From Brumimicrobium oceani (GTDB taxonomy: Bacteria > Bacteroidota > Bacteroidia > Flavobacteriales_D > Crocinitomicaceae), in contig NZ_QFRJ01000001.1 of the NCBI RefSeq assembly GCF_003143775.1, forward strand, positions 558,001 to 622,000: 64,000 nucleotides of DNA. The letters run 5' to 3'. The position numbers were made by a program, and so were the translations under genes. The notes under the pieces were generated by a model that was not told the DNA's origin, did not search any database, and saw only the letters and a program-made list of their open reading frames with translations. Shown piece after piece: positions 7,461-15,764 of the stretch. Every line of letters begins with the position of its first letter. Position 1 is the first letter of the stretch.

Positions 7461-8633
7461 GTGAGTTCATTACTATATCCAAATAAAAACTTGAAAAACA
7501 CGATTGCTTTCATACTTGTTCTGCTGATTAGCTTTTCTCTAGCTTCTCAAACCGCTACGAATTTAACCCATCTTGAAACTCCAACTTTAGACGAAACATC
7601 TGGATTACTTTTCTACAACAATAAGCTCATTAGCTTTAATGATAGCGGAAATGAAGCTGAACTGTATGAGATCGACATTATTTCTGGAGCAATTGTTAGA
7701 ACCATTATCATTAACAATGCTACGAATATTGATTGGGAAGATATCGCCCAAGACTCAAGCTACATCTACATTGGAGATTTTGGTAATAATGCCGGAAATA
7801 GAACCAATTTAAAGATTCATAGAATTTCAAAAGAAGATTTCGATGAAATGGATAATTCTGCCACAGCTGAAACTATCTCTTTTTCTTATCTCGATCAAAT
7901 TGATTTTACTCCGCAGTACAACAATACAAATTGGGATGCTGAAGGAATGATTGTTTACAAAGGAAGGCTAATGATTTTTTCTAAAAACTGGACAGATAAT
8001 ACGGTCAATGTTTATTCTATTCCCAAAACGATTGGTAGTCATATCGCTGAATTCGAAAGTAGTTTCAATACAAATGGTTTAATTACCGGAGCAGATATTT
8101 CTCCCGATGAAAGTCAAATTTATCTTTGCGGATACAGTACAACTCAAGCTCCATTCCTATACACTATAAATGACATTCCAGTACAAAGTTTTGATATTTT
8201 CTCTGGAAAAATCTCCGATAAAATTGCGAACATAACTCCTTATGGAAATCAAATCGAAGGAATCGCTGTTTATGACACCACCCCTACACTGTCATTCTTG
8301 TATCTTTCAAATGAAAAACTTTCCACCTCTAATGGAACAAATCCAATTGTTTTTCCTGCGAAATTATGGTCAATAGAAGTAGAAAAAACACCATTGAATC
8401 TAACTTCAAATAACATTGAGAATTCAATTAACATTCATCCAAATCCTCTTAATACACATTTAAAGCTGAGTACAATAGTTGAGAAAGTGATTATTTATGA
8501 TGCTTTTGGAAATGTAATTTCTAAACATTTCTCTGTTGATGAAATTCAATTAAACATGCTTAAAAAAGGAGTTTATTTTGCACATATCTATCACAATGAT
8601 GTCATTCAGATTAAAAAATTGATAAAGAATTAA
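7461..8633 (+). CDS. Secreted protein with T9SS C-terminal sorting domain
   Basis: The protein has 390 residues from GTG 7461. An in-frame TTG at 7491 would give a neater signal peptide (MKNTIAFILVLLISFSLASQ) and may be the true start. The centre looks like a beta-propeller or lactonase-like fold (repeated blades such as LLFYNNKLISFNDSGNEAELYEID and DWEDIAQDSSYIYIGDFGNN). The last 75 residues carry the type A T9SS sorting signature: IHPNPLNTHLKL, then VIIYDAFGNVI, then LKKGVYFAHIY and a basic tail IKKLIKN. It is therefore exported by the type IX system and released or anchored at the surface. The ligand or activity is unknown. Confidence 0.8.
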   Translation: MSSLLYPNKNLKNTIAFILVLLISFSLASQTATNLTHLETPTLDETSGLLFYNNKLISFNDSGNEAELYEIDIISGAIVRTIIINNATNIDWEDIAQDSSYIYIGDFGNNAGNRTNLKIHRISKEDFDEMDNSATAETISFSYLDQIDFTPQYNNTNWDAEGMIVYKGRLMIFSKNWTDNTVNVYSIPKTIGSHIAEFESSFNTNGLITGADISPDESQIYLCGYSTTQAPFLYTINDIPVQSFDIFSGKISDKIANITPYGNQIEGIAVYDTTPTLSFLYLSNEKLSTSNGTNPIVFPAKLWSIEVEKTPLNLTSNNIENSINIHPNPLNTHLKLSTIVEKVIIYDAFGNVISKHFSVDEIQLNMLKKGVYFAHIYHNDVIQIKKLIKN

Positions 8634-8896
8634 CGCTCATACAAGATTCTCCCTTTTCTGCGATTCCTTTACCTGAAACACCAACCATCACAAAAATCCA
8701 TTGATTTTCTGCAATAAACAGAAACTAGAAATTGTTCTTTCAAAATGAAATGAATTTGTATTTTCAACATTTTGAGTTTCTCAGAGATCTGAATCAAAAT
8801 TCTGATAACTGTTACTATTTTCAATCTTATTTTTACTAAATTAGCGAAAGTGTCAGCAAACGGCAGCAAGAAATCATAGAATATAAAACCAACAAT

Positions 8897-10363
8897 ATGA
8901 AAGAAGAAGAAAAGAAAAAACTTACCTCAGTTTCAGGAAGACCAATAGCAGAAAATCAGAATGTTAAAACTGCTGGTAAAAGAGGACCAATGCTGATAGA
9001 AGATTATTGGTATTTGGAAAAATTAGCGCATTTTGATAGAGAGGTTATTCCAGAAAGAAGAATGCATGCCAAGGGTTCTGGTGCTTTCGGAACTTTTACA
9101 GTAACTCACGACATTACGAAATATACAAAAGCCAAAATTTTCTCTGAAATTGGTAAGAAAACAGAAATGTTTGCTCGTTTCTCTACAGTGGCTGGAGAAA
9201 GAGGTGCTGCTGATGCGGAAAGAGACATCAGAGGATTTGCTCTGAAATTTTATACCGAAGAAGGAAACTGGGATTTAGCAGGGAACAATACACCTGTCTT
9301 CTTTTTAAAAGATCCTTATAAATTCCCAGATTTAAATAAAGCGGTAAAACGTGATCCAAAAACAAATTTAAGGTGTCCAAATCACAATTGGGATTATTGG
9401 TCATTGCTTCCAGAGGCTTTGCATCAGGTAACAATTACGATGAGTGATAGAGGAATTCCAAAGTCTTACAGACACATGAATGGGTATGGAAGTCATACTT
9501 TTAGCTTTTTGGATGAAAACAATAAAAGAAGCTGGGTTAAATTCCATTTCAAAACTGCGCAAGGAATTGAAAACATTACCGATCAAGAAGCTGAAGCACT
9601 TGTTGGAAAAGACAGAGAAAGTAACCAACGTGATTTATTTGAAGCCATTGAGCAAGGAAATTTCCCAAAATGGCACTTGAAAGTTCAAATTATGCCAGAG
9701 GAAGACGCCAAAGATTATAGATTTAATCCTTTTGATTTAACGAAAGTTTGGCCACATTCTGATTATCCTTTACACGATGTTGGTGAGTTTGAATTGAACA
9801 GAAACCCAGAAAACTATTTCGCGGATGTTGAACAAGCTGCATTTAATCCGGCAAACGTTGTTCCTGGAATTGGTTTTTCGCCAGACAGAATGCTACAAGG
9901 TCGGTTGTTCTCTTATGGAGACGCTCAACGTTACAGATTAGGTGTAAATCATTACCAAATCCCAGTAAACAAGCCGCAATGCCCATTCCATAATCCACAC
10001 AGAGATGGAGCAATGCGCGTTGATGGAAACGAAGGTTCAACAATTCATTACGAACCCAACAGCTACGGACAATGGTCTGAAAGTAAGCAATTTGCTGAAC
10101 CTGCTTCACCGCTAGAAGGAGATGCTTTCCACTACGATCACCGAGAAGATGATGATTATTACACACAACCTGGAAATTTATTCAGAATTATGTCGCCAGA
10201 ACAGCAACAAGTTTTGTTTGAAAATACAGCTAGGAATATTACAAGTGCTGAAGAATTCATCCAAAAAAGACACATTGGAAATTGCTACAAAGCAGATCCA
10301 GCTTATGGAGAAGGCGTAGCTAAAGCCCTAAATATCGATATTAAAGATGTTGATGTGAGTTAG
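8897..10363 (+). CDS. katA: Heme catalase, small-subunit (clade 3) type
   Basis: This 488-residue catalase decomposes hydrogen peroxide to water and oxygen. Active-site residues are present: His57 in [11 protein letters not shown], Asn130 in [11 protein letters not shown], and the proximal heme ligand Tyr340 in [14 protein letters not shown]. The [13 protein letters not shown] stretch near 94-106 is the usual distal-side signature. The length matches the short clade 3 enzymes and there is no C-terminal flavodoxin-like domain. No signal peptide is seen, so it is cytoplasmic. The gene stands alone with 263 bases in front of it and a strong terminator behind it. No clear OxyR or PerR site could be recognised upstream. 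Confidence 0.95.
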   Translation: MKEEEKKKLTSVSGRPIAENQNVKTAGKRGPMLIEDYWYLEKLAHFDREVIPERRMHAKGSGAFGTFTVTHDITKYTKAKIFSEIGKKTEMFARFSTVAGERGAADAERDIRGFALKFYTEEGNWDLAGNNTPVFFLKDPYKFPDLNKAVKRDPKTNLRCPNHNWDYWSLLPEALHQVTITMSDRGIPKSYRHMNGYGSHTFSFLDENNKRSWVKFHFKTAQGIENITDQEAEALVGKDRESNQRDLFEAIEQGNFPKWHLKVQIMPEEDAKDYRFNPFDLTKVWPHSDYPLHDVGEFELNRNPENYFADVEQAAFNPANVVPGIGFSPDRMLQGRLFSYGDAQRYRLGVNHYQIPVNKPQCPFHNPHRDGAMRVDGNEGSTIHYEPNSYGQWSESKQFAEPASPLEGDAFHYDHREDDDYYTQPGNLFRIMSPEQQQVLFENTARNITSAEEFIQKRHIGNCYKADPAYGEGVAKALNIDIKDVDVS

Positions 10364-10384
10364 ATTTTAAAACTTATGTTTTTT

Positions 10385-10419
10385 AAACTCCGTTCAGTTT
10401 TGGACGGAGTTTTTTTTAT
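10385..10419 (+). terminator. Rho-independent terminator of katA
   Basis: The stem AACTCCGT (10386-10393) pairs with ACGGAGTT (10404-10411) around a 10-base loop and is followed by a run of eight T residues. It starts 22 bases after the catalase stop codon. Confidence 0.85.
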
Positions 10420-10429
10420 TGATCCAACA

Positions 10430-10480
10430 AAAAAAAGGGTGGAATCAAACTTCTCTACTAGATTCGTTTAATTCCACCCC
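10430..10480 (-). terminator. Terminator of the leftward efflux operon
   Basis: The inverted repeat GGGTGGAAT (10437-10445) / ATTCCACCC (10471-10479) is bordered on its left by A residues, which read as a T-run on the minus strand. It lies between the convergent katA and ABC permease genes and would end transcription of the latter. Confidence 0.7.
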
Positions 10481-10543
10481 ACTCAAGGAACAGTTTTCTT
10501 GAATTATTAAAACTTATAATTGTTCCTCAAAACCTTTTATATT

Positions 10544-11728
10544 TTACGATTCAATAAGCGCACTACTCTTTTTTGCTTTCTTATTGAATAAATAGATTTT
10601 CAATTGCAATAAAACAAGCATTGCAGCAAATGCCACCAAAGTAATCAAAGTCAACATTCCTATTTCTGATTGAATAGACGACATATCACCACCATAAAAG
10701 GCTACTTTTCTAAATCCTTCTAGGAATTGTGTCAATGGAATAAACTGCGCAATATTTGTAATCGCTGCAGGAATTGCCATTGTTGGCCAAGTAAATCCAC
10801 TCAAAATAAATGCTGGAGTAGAAATTACCATCAATAATTCAGTTGCTTTTAATTGATTTGGTATTGCAATCGAAAACAACATCCCAATTGCCATCGATGC
10901 TAAAGTTAACAAGGCAGCTAAGGCCATCATTGGTACATTAAATATCGAAACATCCGCATTAAAGAAAGGCAAGAAAAAGCTAATTCCGAACCACATAATT
11001 GGTAACATTAATAAAAACGGCGTTGCTTTTAAGAATATGTGGTACAATGAGTTCTTACTGTAACTCACTAGTTTTCCAAAATACCCATCTTCAAAATCTC
11101 GTGCAAAAACCAAAGCCATCGCTAAAAAGATGATTTGTTGCATTATTCCAGCCAGTAAACCAGGCAACATAAAAGTGACGTAGTTTCCAGTAGAATTGTA
11201 CAATTTATTAAAGTTAATCTTGAAACTTTCGTAAGAAGTCATTGCTTGATCTGTATGCATTCCTTGTTTTTTCAAGCCTTCTATCTCTATTCCTGCGTTC
11301 AGCGTCATCAAAACAGATTGAATGTTTTTACTCGCCGTATTGGCATTCAATATATTCGCCATGTTTAAATCTACATGAACTTCTGGACGTTTTTTCTGTA
11401 ATAATTGTGCTTCAAAATCACTAGGTAATGTTATAACAGCAGCGTATTGTTCAGTTGGCATTTCTGCAATGATGTTTCCAGCAGAAAAACGAACGTCTTT
11501 AACCAATAAGCCTTCGTTGTCGTGAAAAGCATCGATGAATTTATCAGACATCGGACTCCTGTCTTGATCAACGATAACAATTGGTAAATCCACTACTTTG
11601 GCTTGTTGGTAAACATATCCAAACAAGAACCCGTAAAGTACTGGCGCTCCAAAGAAAATGGCCATTAAAACACTGTTTGAAAAAATACGCTTAAACTCTA
11701 TTCGGAGTAATTCTATGAATTTTTTCAT
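10544..11728 (-). CDS. ABC-2 type transporter permease (efflux)
   Basis: This 394-residue permease has one N-terminal membrane helix (about residues 18-38, LMAIFFGAPVLYGFLFGYVY), a soluble extracytoplasmic domain (about 45-175, containing the IVIVDQDRSP motif) and five to six helices in the C-terminal half. This is the ABC2_membrane_3/YhhJ-YbhR layout of drug- or lipid-export permeases. It follows the HlyD gene by five bases and is the last gene of the tolC-hlyD-permease operon. No ATP-binding subunit and no second permease is encoded next to it, so it must borrow an ATPase or the operon is incomplete. The substrate is unknown. Confidence 0.85.
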   Translation of the reverse strand: MKKFIELLRIEFKRIFSNSVLMAIFFGAPVLYGFLFGYVYQQAKVVDLPIVIVDQDRSPMSDKFIDAFHDNEGLLVKDVRFSAGNIIAEMPTEQYAAVITLPSDFEAQLLQKKRPEVHVDLNMANILNANTASKNIQSVLMTLNAGIEIEGLKKQGMHTDQAMTSYESFKINFNKLYNSTGNYVTFMLPGLLAGIMQQIIFLAMALVFARDFEDGYFGKLVSYSKNSLYHIFLKATPFLLMLPIMWFGISFFLPFFNADVSIFNVPMMALAALLTLASMAIGMLFSIAIPNQLKATELLMVISTPAFILSGFTWPTMAIPAAITNIAQFIPLTQFLEGFRKVAFYGGDMSSIQSEIGMLTLITLVAFAAMLVLLQLKIYLFNKKAKKSSALIES

Positions 11729-11733
11729 GGCTT

Positions 11734-12696
11734 TTATTGTTTAATCAAAACTGTACTGTTTAAGTAAAATGATTGCTCATCCACTTTTCCAACAGGAACA
11801 ATTTTTAGTTCATAAATAGACTCATCCAATTCATACAAAGGCGCTGTACTTGTGATGTCAGCATAATGTGCCAATTGTTTTATCGCAACAACCTTCCCTT
11901 TGTAATCTTCTTTTGTGTAAGGATTTGTCAACGTTAATTCTTGATTTACTTTAAAATCGTAAATCTTAGATTCAGGAATAGTAAAACGAAAATATACACT
12001 GCTTCTTTTGTAAGCGTTAAACATTGTATATCCAGGTGTCAACAACTCCCCTTCTTTTAAACTGATTGTTTCAATCGACATATCGGCTGGCGCAATCAAG
12101 TATTTTTCATTCGATGCAACTGTAACTTCTTCTTTTGCTCCTAAAGCACGATCTAATTGACCTTTTGCTTGACTAATTTGCTCAGAACGTGCACCTTTTT
12201 TTACTTCTTGTTGCTTGGCTTCAACGGCATCAACTTGAGCTTTAGCCATCGCTAATTTCATTTTCACTTCGTCAAATTGTTGTTGACTCACCAAAGAATC
12301 TTGGTACATTCCCTCCAAGCGATTAAAAGATTCTTGTGCGAAATCTAACTGTGCTTGTGCAGATTTTAGTTTTTGATCTACTTGACTCAATTGCTCAGTT
12401 GTTGCTCCGTTAAACGCCATATCCAATTGACCTTCAGCAGCCATTATTGCTCCTTCGGCTTGCATCATTTTGGCTAAAACTTCTGGTACATCAATGAATG
12501 CCAATGTATCGCCTTTCATTACTTGTTGTCCTTCTTCAACATATATTTTAGCAACTCTACCCGCCAATTTTCCGCTTACAGCAATAGTTTCAAATTTTAC
12601 TTTCCCTCTGTTTGGCGTAATTTTATCCTTGGTTGAACATGAGCTAGCGCTAAATATAACGATGCTGCTCATGATGATTATTTTAATTGTTTTCAT
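11734..12696 (-). CDS. HlyD-family periplasmic adaptor (membrane fusion lipoprotein)
   Basis: This 320-residue protein starts with a lipoprotein signal (MKTIKIIIMSSIVIFSASSC; predicted lipidated Cys20). It has the adaptor order: a lipoyl/barrel half near residues 35-75 (GKLAGRVAKIYVEEGQQVMKGD), a long coiled-coil hairpin (about 75-185, rich in Gln, Ala, Lys and Glu), the second lipoyl half, and a beta-barrel toward the C-terminus. Such proteins bridge an inner-membrane transporter to a TolC channel. The neighbours supply both partners. Unlike the E. coli YbhG/YhiI proteins it is anchored by lipid. Confidence 0.85.
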   Translation of the reverse strand: MKTIKIIIMSSIVIFSASSCSTKDKITPNRGKVKFETIAVSGKLAGRVAKIYVEEGQQVMKGDTLAFIDVPEVLAKMMQAEGAIMAAEGQLDMAFNGATTEQLSQVDQKLKSAQAQLDFAQESFNRLEGMYQDSLVSQQQFDEVKMKLAMAKAQVDAVEAKQQEVKKGARSEQISQAKGQLDRALGAKEEVTVASNEKYLIAPADMSIETISLKEGELLTPGYTMFNAYKRSSVYFRFTIPESKIYDFKVNQELTLTNPYTKEDYKGKVVAIKQLAHYADITSTAPLYELDESIYELKIVPVGKVDEQSFYLNSTVLIKQ

Positions 12697-12720
12697 TTTT
12701 TCTCTCTTTAATGGTTATGA

Positions 12721-14094
12721 TTAATAGTTTAAAACTCCTTTTGCATGAAGCAATTCTGTGTTTGCTTTTCGTTGATTAAAAACAGCCTCTTGATATTTGA
12801 AATTGGTCTTTTCTAAGGCTGTTAAAGCATCTAAAACATCATTGATTGACGCCAAATTACTTTTGTATTGCTTGTTCACCATATCGTAAGTGTCCTGAGC
12901 CAATTCTACCTCCTTCTCAACTATTTTAAGCGACTGAATTTTAGATTCATAATTCAATTGTGCATTAATTACACTTAATGCAATCATTTCCTCGGCTTCC
13001 TCAATTCTTTCGCGGTATTTTAAACTTTCAAGTTCTGTTTTCTTTGCTTTTATGCGAGATTGATTTCCGTCGAATATATTCCACTTTACACCTACGCCAA
13101 CATACCATTTCGGATCTAGAAGCGATAATCCTTCATCTAAAAATTCATAATGTCCTTTCAGCGCTACTTTAGGAATAAAATTACTTTTCTCCATTTTCGA
13201 CTTGTAAAGTGTTGCTTGTTCTGCTGCCTCTAGCGCTTTGATTTCGTTTCTCTTTTCAAGTTCGGACTTGTTACTAATTCCGCTCATTTGAAGTTTTGGA
13301 GTCATCAATTTCAAGCGTTCTTTGTCTTCCCCTGTCAATTGATGTAATTGTTCAATTAATAGAATCTTGTTGTGCTGAAAATCAAGCTTCTTACCTTCTA
13401 GTTGTTGTTGCGCTAATTCAACTTTTTTTCTGCCAATCGGAGTAGCCAAACCGTTCTGAATTGCTTTTTTCACGAAGTTATCTTGCTCCATTAAATACTC
13501 TTCAGAAGTGACCAACACCTTTTCAGAGGCATTTACCAAAGCCAATTGATCGTAAGCTGTAATAATTTGAATTGCGATTTTATCTTTTTCAGCCAATCCT
13601 AAATAATTCAAAGAAGAAGCCTTATGTTTACTCGCTTTTATTGCATTTGTAGCCTCCATTCCGCTAAATAAAACCCAATCCACATCAACAGAAGATTTTA
13701 AAATGTTTTTGTCCTGCAGATTTGGAGCGTCTCTTAATTCAATTCCTTCTGGAAATGGCATATTAAATGGCAATCCAACAGCTTCTTTGATCAATAACTT
13801 TTGGGTTGACATTAAAAGTTCTTGTGTTTCCTGATCGAATGTTAAGTCGTCATTTAAACGTGTAAAACTTCCGTTCAAAGTTACCTTAGGAATAAAAGTA
13901 GATTTAGCTAATCGCTGATCTAACGCTGCTTGCTCCTCATTAATGTCGTTGATTTTTACCGTTTGACTTTTGTTTAGTCCTTTGCTGATCAGTTCTTGGA
14001 GATAAGGATCCAAATCTTGTGAAAAGCCAGAAAACGAAACAAGCCCAATAAAAGGAACAAGCACTAGGCTTTTTAATAATTGATTTACTTGCAT
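12721..14094 (-). CDS. TolC-family outer-membrane efflux protein
   Basis: This 457-residue protein has a signal peptide (residues 1-25, ending VSFSGFSQ) and two long alpha-helical repeats typical of TolC channels. Each contains the recurring pattern around NINDINEEQAALDQRLAKSTFIPKV and KSKMEKSNFIPKVALKGHYE, with Pro-Lys-Val turns leading to the beta-barrel strands. The C-terminal helix (VFNQRKANTELLHAKGVLNY) ends the protein. It is first in the efflux operon, 24 bases ahead of hlyD. It would form the trimeric exit duct. An Fnr-type palindrome lies 55 bases upstream of its start codon. Confidence 0.88.
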   Translation of the reverse strand: MQVNQLLKSLVLVPFIGLVSFSGFSQDLDPYLQELISKGLNKSQTVKINDINEEQAALDQRLAKSTFIPKVTLNGSFTRLNDDLTFDQETQELLMSTQKLLIKEAVGLPFNMPFPEGIELRDAPNLQDKNILKSSVDVDWVLFSGMEATNAIKASKHKASSLNYLGLAEKDKIAIQIITAYDQLALVNASEKVLVTSEEYLMEQDNFVKKAIQNGLATPIGRKKVELAQQQLEGKKLDFQHNKILLIEQLHQLTGEDKERLKLMTPKLQMSGISNKSELEKRNEIKALEAAEQATLYKSKMEKSNFIPKVALKGHYEFLDEGLSLLDPKWYVGVGVKWNIFDGNQSRIKAKKTELESLKYRERIEEAEEMIALSVINAQLNYESKIQSLKIVEKEVELAQDTYDMVNKQYKSNLASINDVLDALTALEKTNFKYQEAVFNQRKANTELLHAKGVLNY

Positions 14095-14148
14095 TGTTTT
14101 AGTTTTAATAATTCAATGCAAATATCTAGAGATAGAATACCTATTCCT

Positions 14149-14162
14149 TTGACATAAATCAA
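14149..14162. promoter_or_regulatory. Fnr/Crp-type operator upstream of the efflux operon
   Basis: The 14 bases TTGACATAAATCAA match the Fnr-type consensus TTGAT-N4-ATCAA at nine of ten fixed positions. The site lies 55 bases upstream of the tolC start and 102 bases beyond the stop codon of a Crp/Fnr-family gene, which suggests that regulator, or another of its family, acts here. This is inference from position and pattern. Confidence 0.45.
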
Positions 14163-14204
14163 AAACTAAAAACCACTAAAATTTTTAACAGATTTTGTAT
14201 CCCT

Positions 14205-14242
14205 AACCTCTCCCTAAAAACTCTCCCTAGAAACCTCTCCCC
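14205..14242. repeat. Three tandem 12-13 base repeats
   Basis: Units AACCTCTCCCTA, AAAACTCTCCCTA and GAAACCTCTCCCC follow one another between the Crp-like gene and tolC. A 12-base palindrome GCGCTTAAGCGC follows directly at 14243-14254. The purpose is unknown; slippage during replication is the simplest origin. Confidence 0.6.
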
Positions 14243-14263
14243 GCGCTTAAGCGCCAAAGCGCT

Positions 14264-14821
14264 TTAACGTCTTATCCGACTTAAAGTTTCCTGTGTCATT
14301 CCAAGATAAGAAGCAATATGTCCAAGTGCCACACGGTGAGAAATATCAGGAAATTCTTCTAACATATATTCGTAACGTTCTTTTGCCGTTTGAAACTGTA
14401 TTGCGTTGAGTTTATTCACCACTTTGGTTAACATTTCAATAGAAACCTGTCTACCAAAGTGTTCCATTTTGTGGTATTTAGAAAACAACTCATCCATTTT
14501 ACTTTTCGAAATCGAATACACTACAGAATCTTCTATAATTTCTAAATAATAAAGGCTAGGCGTTTGTTGAAAAAAACTGTCTACGCTAGACATAAACTTT
14601 CCCGACCCAAAAAACCATTGCGTTACCTCCTTACCATCTTTTTTTAAAAAATAACTTCTCCCAATTCCACTCTCTATAAAATAGAGCGTTTTACATATCT
14701 CACCTTGCTCAATTAGCATTGTGTTTTTAGAAAACTTCTTCTTTTCGAAACAAGATAAAATATCTCCCAATTCTGCTGAATCAAATGGAACAATGGAAGT
14801 TAGGAAGTCAGAAATGTTCAT
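14264..14821 (-). CDS. Crp/Fnr-family transcriptional regulator
   Basis: This 185-residue regulator has a cyclic-nucleotide-binding-like beta-roll (about residues 10-120, with the IEQGEICKTLYFIESG signature) and ends with the helix-turn-helix (GHIASYLGMTQETLSRIRR), without any tail after the recognition helix. It is slightly shorter than usual family members of 190-230 residues, but the HTH is complete. Cys residues are not arranged as in the iron-sulphur Fnr proteins, so the signal is not oxygen by that route. It reads in the same direction as the tolC-hlyD-permease operon 170 bases downstream, and may control it. Confidence 0.85.
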   Translation of the reverse strand: MNISDFLTSIVPFDSAELGDILSCFEKKKFSKNTMLIEQGEICKTLYFIESGIGRSYFLKKDGKEVTQWFFGSGKFMSSVDSFFQQTPSLYYLEIIEDSVVYSISKSKMDELFSKYHKMEHFGRQVSIEMLTKVVNKLNAIQFQTAKERYEYMLEEFPDISHRVALGHIASYLGMTQETLSRIRR

Positions 14822-15013
14822 AAAATGATAAGATTATAGAGATTAAAAAGAAAAGCCTCAAATATAGTAAAAGCCAATGAAAACATGTGAATTATTGATT
14901 TTTTGCAGTTTTAGATAAAAAACAATTAGGCATTCTCCTAAATAACATAAAAACAAGCCATGATAATTTAAGTCTATCCCTGGCTATTCACATTAAAGAA
15001 AAAATAATAGCGC

Positions 15014-15577
15014 TTATACCTTGTTCAGATGTCTCAAATCAAACTCCGGCTTGGCACCTTGAATAGTTGAGAAGAAATTTATAAACTTCTTAATGTCCGC
15101 CTCTTCGTTTCCGGAAGGATAAATAGGATCTCCCACCACCACTTCTCTATTTTTAAAATCAAAACCGATTAAAACAATTGGAATGTTTGCTGTTTTTGCA
15201 ATGTGGTAAAAGCCTGTTTTAAGTTTATCTACTCGTTTTCGCGTTCCTTCGGGAGAAACACCTACAAAAAAACGTTCATTTTCTTCATAATATTTGGCTA
15301 CCTGCTCCACTACTCCAAGCTTTGCTTTTCTATCGACTGGAATTCCTCCCATATTTTTTAGAATCTTACCAAATGGACCTTCAAACAACTCTTTCTTGCC
15401 CATAAATTTGGCATCTTTTATTCCCATTTTTGATCGGGCCGCAAAGCCCACAAGAATATCTACCCAACTGGTATGTGGTGCAATAACTAAAATTGCTTTT
15501 TTTAAATCAGCTGGGAGTGCACCTGCCATTTTCCAACTATAAATTTTCCAGTAAAGCTTTGAGAGTAGTGTTAACAT
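15014..15577 (-). CDS. 1-acyl-glycerol-3-phosphate acyltransferase-like protein
   Basis: This 187-residue PlsC-like acyltransferase has the catalytic HX4D motif as HTSWVD (His35-Asp40), an acceptor-binding GIPVDRK patch near 78-84 and the SPEGTRKR block near 108-115. It is shorter than PlsC (about 240 residues) and lacks a strong N-terminal membrane helix, which resembles the small lysophospholipid-acyltransferase-like proteins of Bacteroidota. It would acylate a glycerolipid or lipid-A-like acceptor at the inner membrane. It is transcribed away from the BatA-like gene. The acceptor is not known. Confidence 0.8.
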   Translation of the reverse strand: MLTLLSKLYWKIYSWKMAGALPADLKKAILVIAPHTSWVDILVGFAARSKMGIKDAKFMGKKELFEGPFGKILKNMGGIPVDRKAKLGVVEQVAKYYEENERFFVGVSPEGTRKRVDKLKTGFYHIAKTANIPIVLIGFDFKNREVVVGDPIYPSGNEEADIKKFINFFSTIQGAKPEFDLRHLNKV

Positions 15578-15764
15578 GTTAGATTTTTATTTTCAACGTG
15601 GATCACAGCATTCGAGTTTGATGACGTGTAAATATATTACAATTCTGTTAAATCACACCTATTCTAAACAGGTATTATAGAATAGCTTTACTGAGTTTGA
15701 ATTTTGGAAAAATAAATTCTGCTAAACCACAAACAAACCACTGAATTCTATTAATTTTGAAAGG

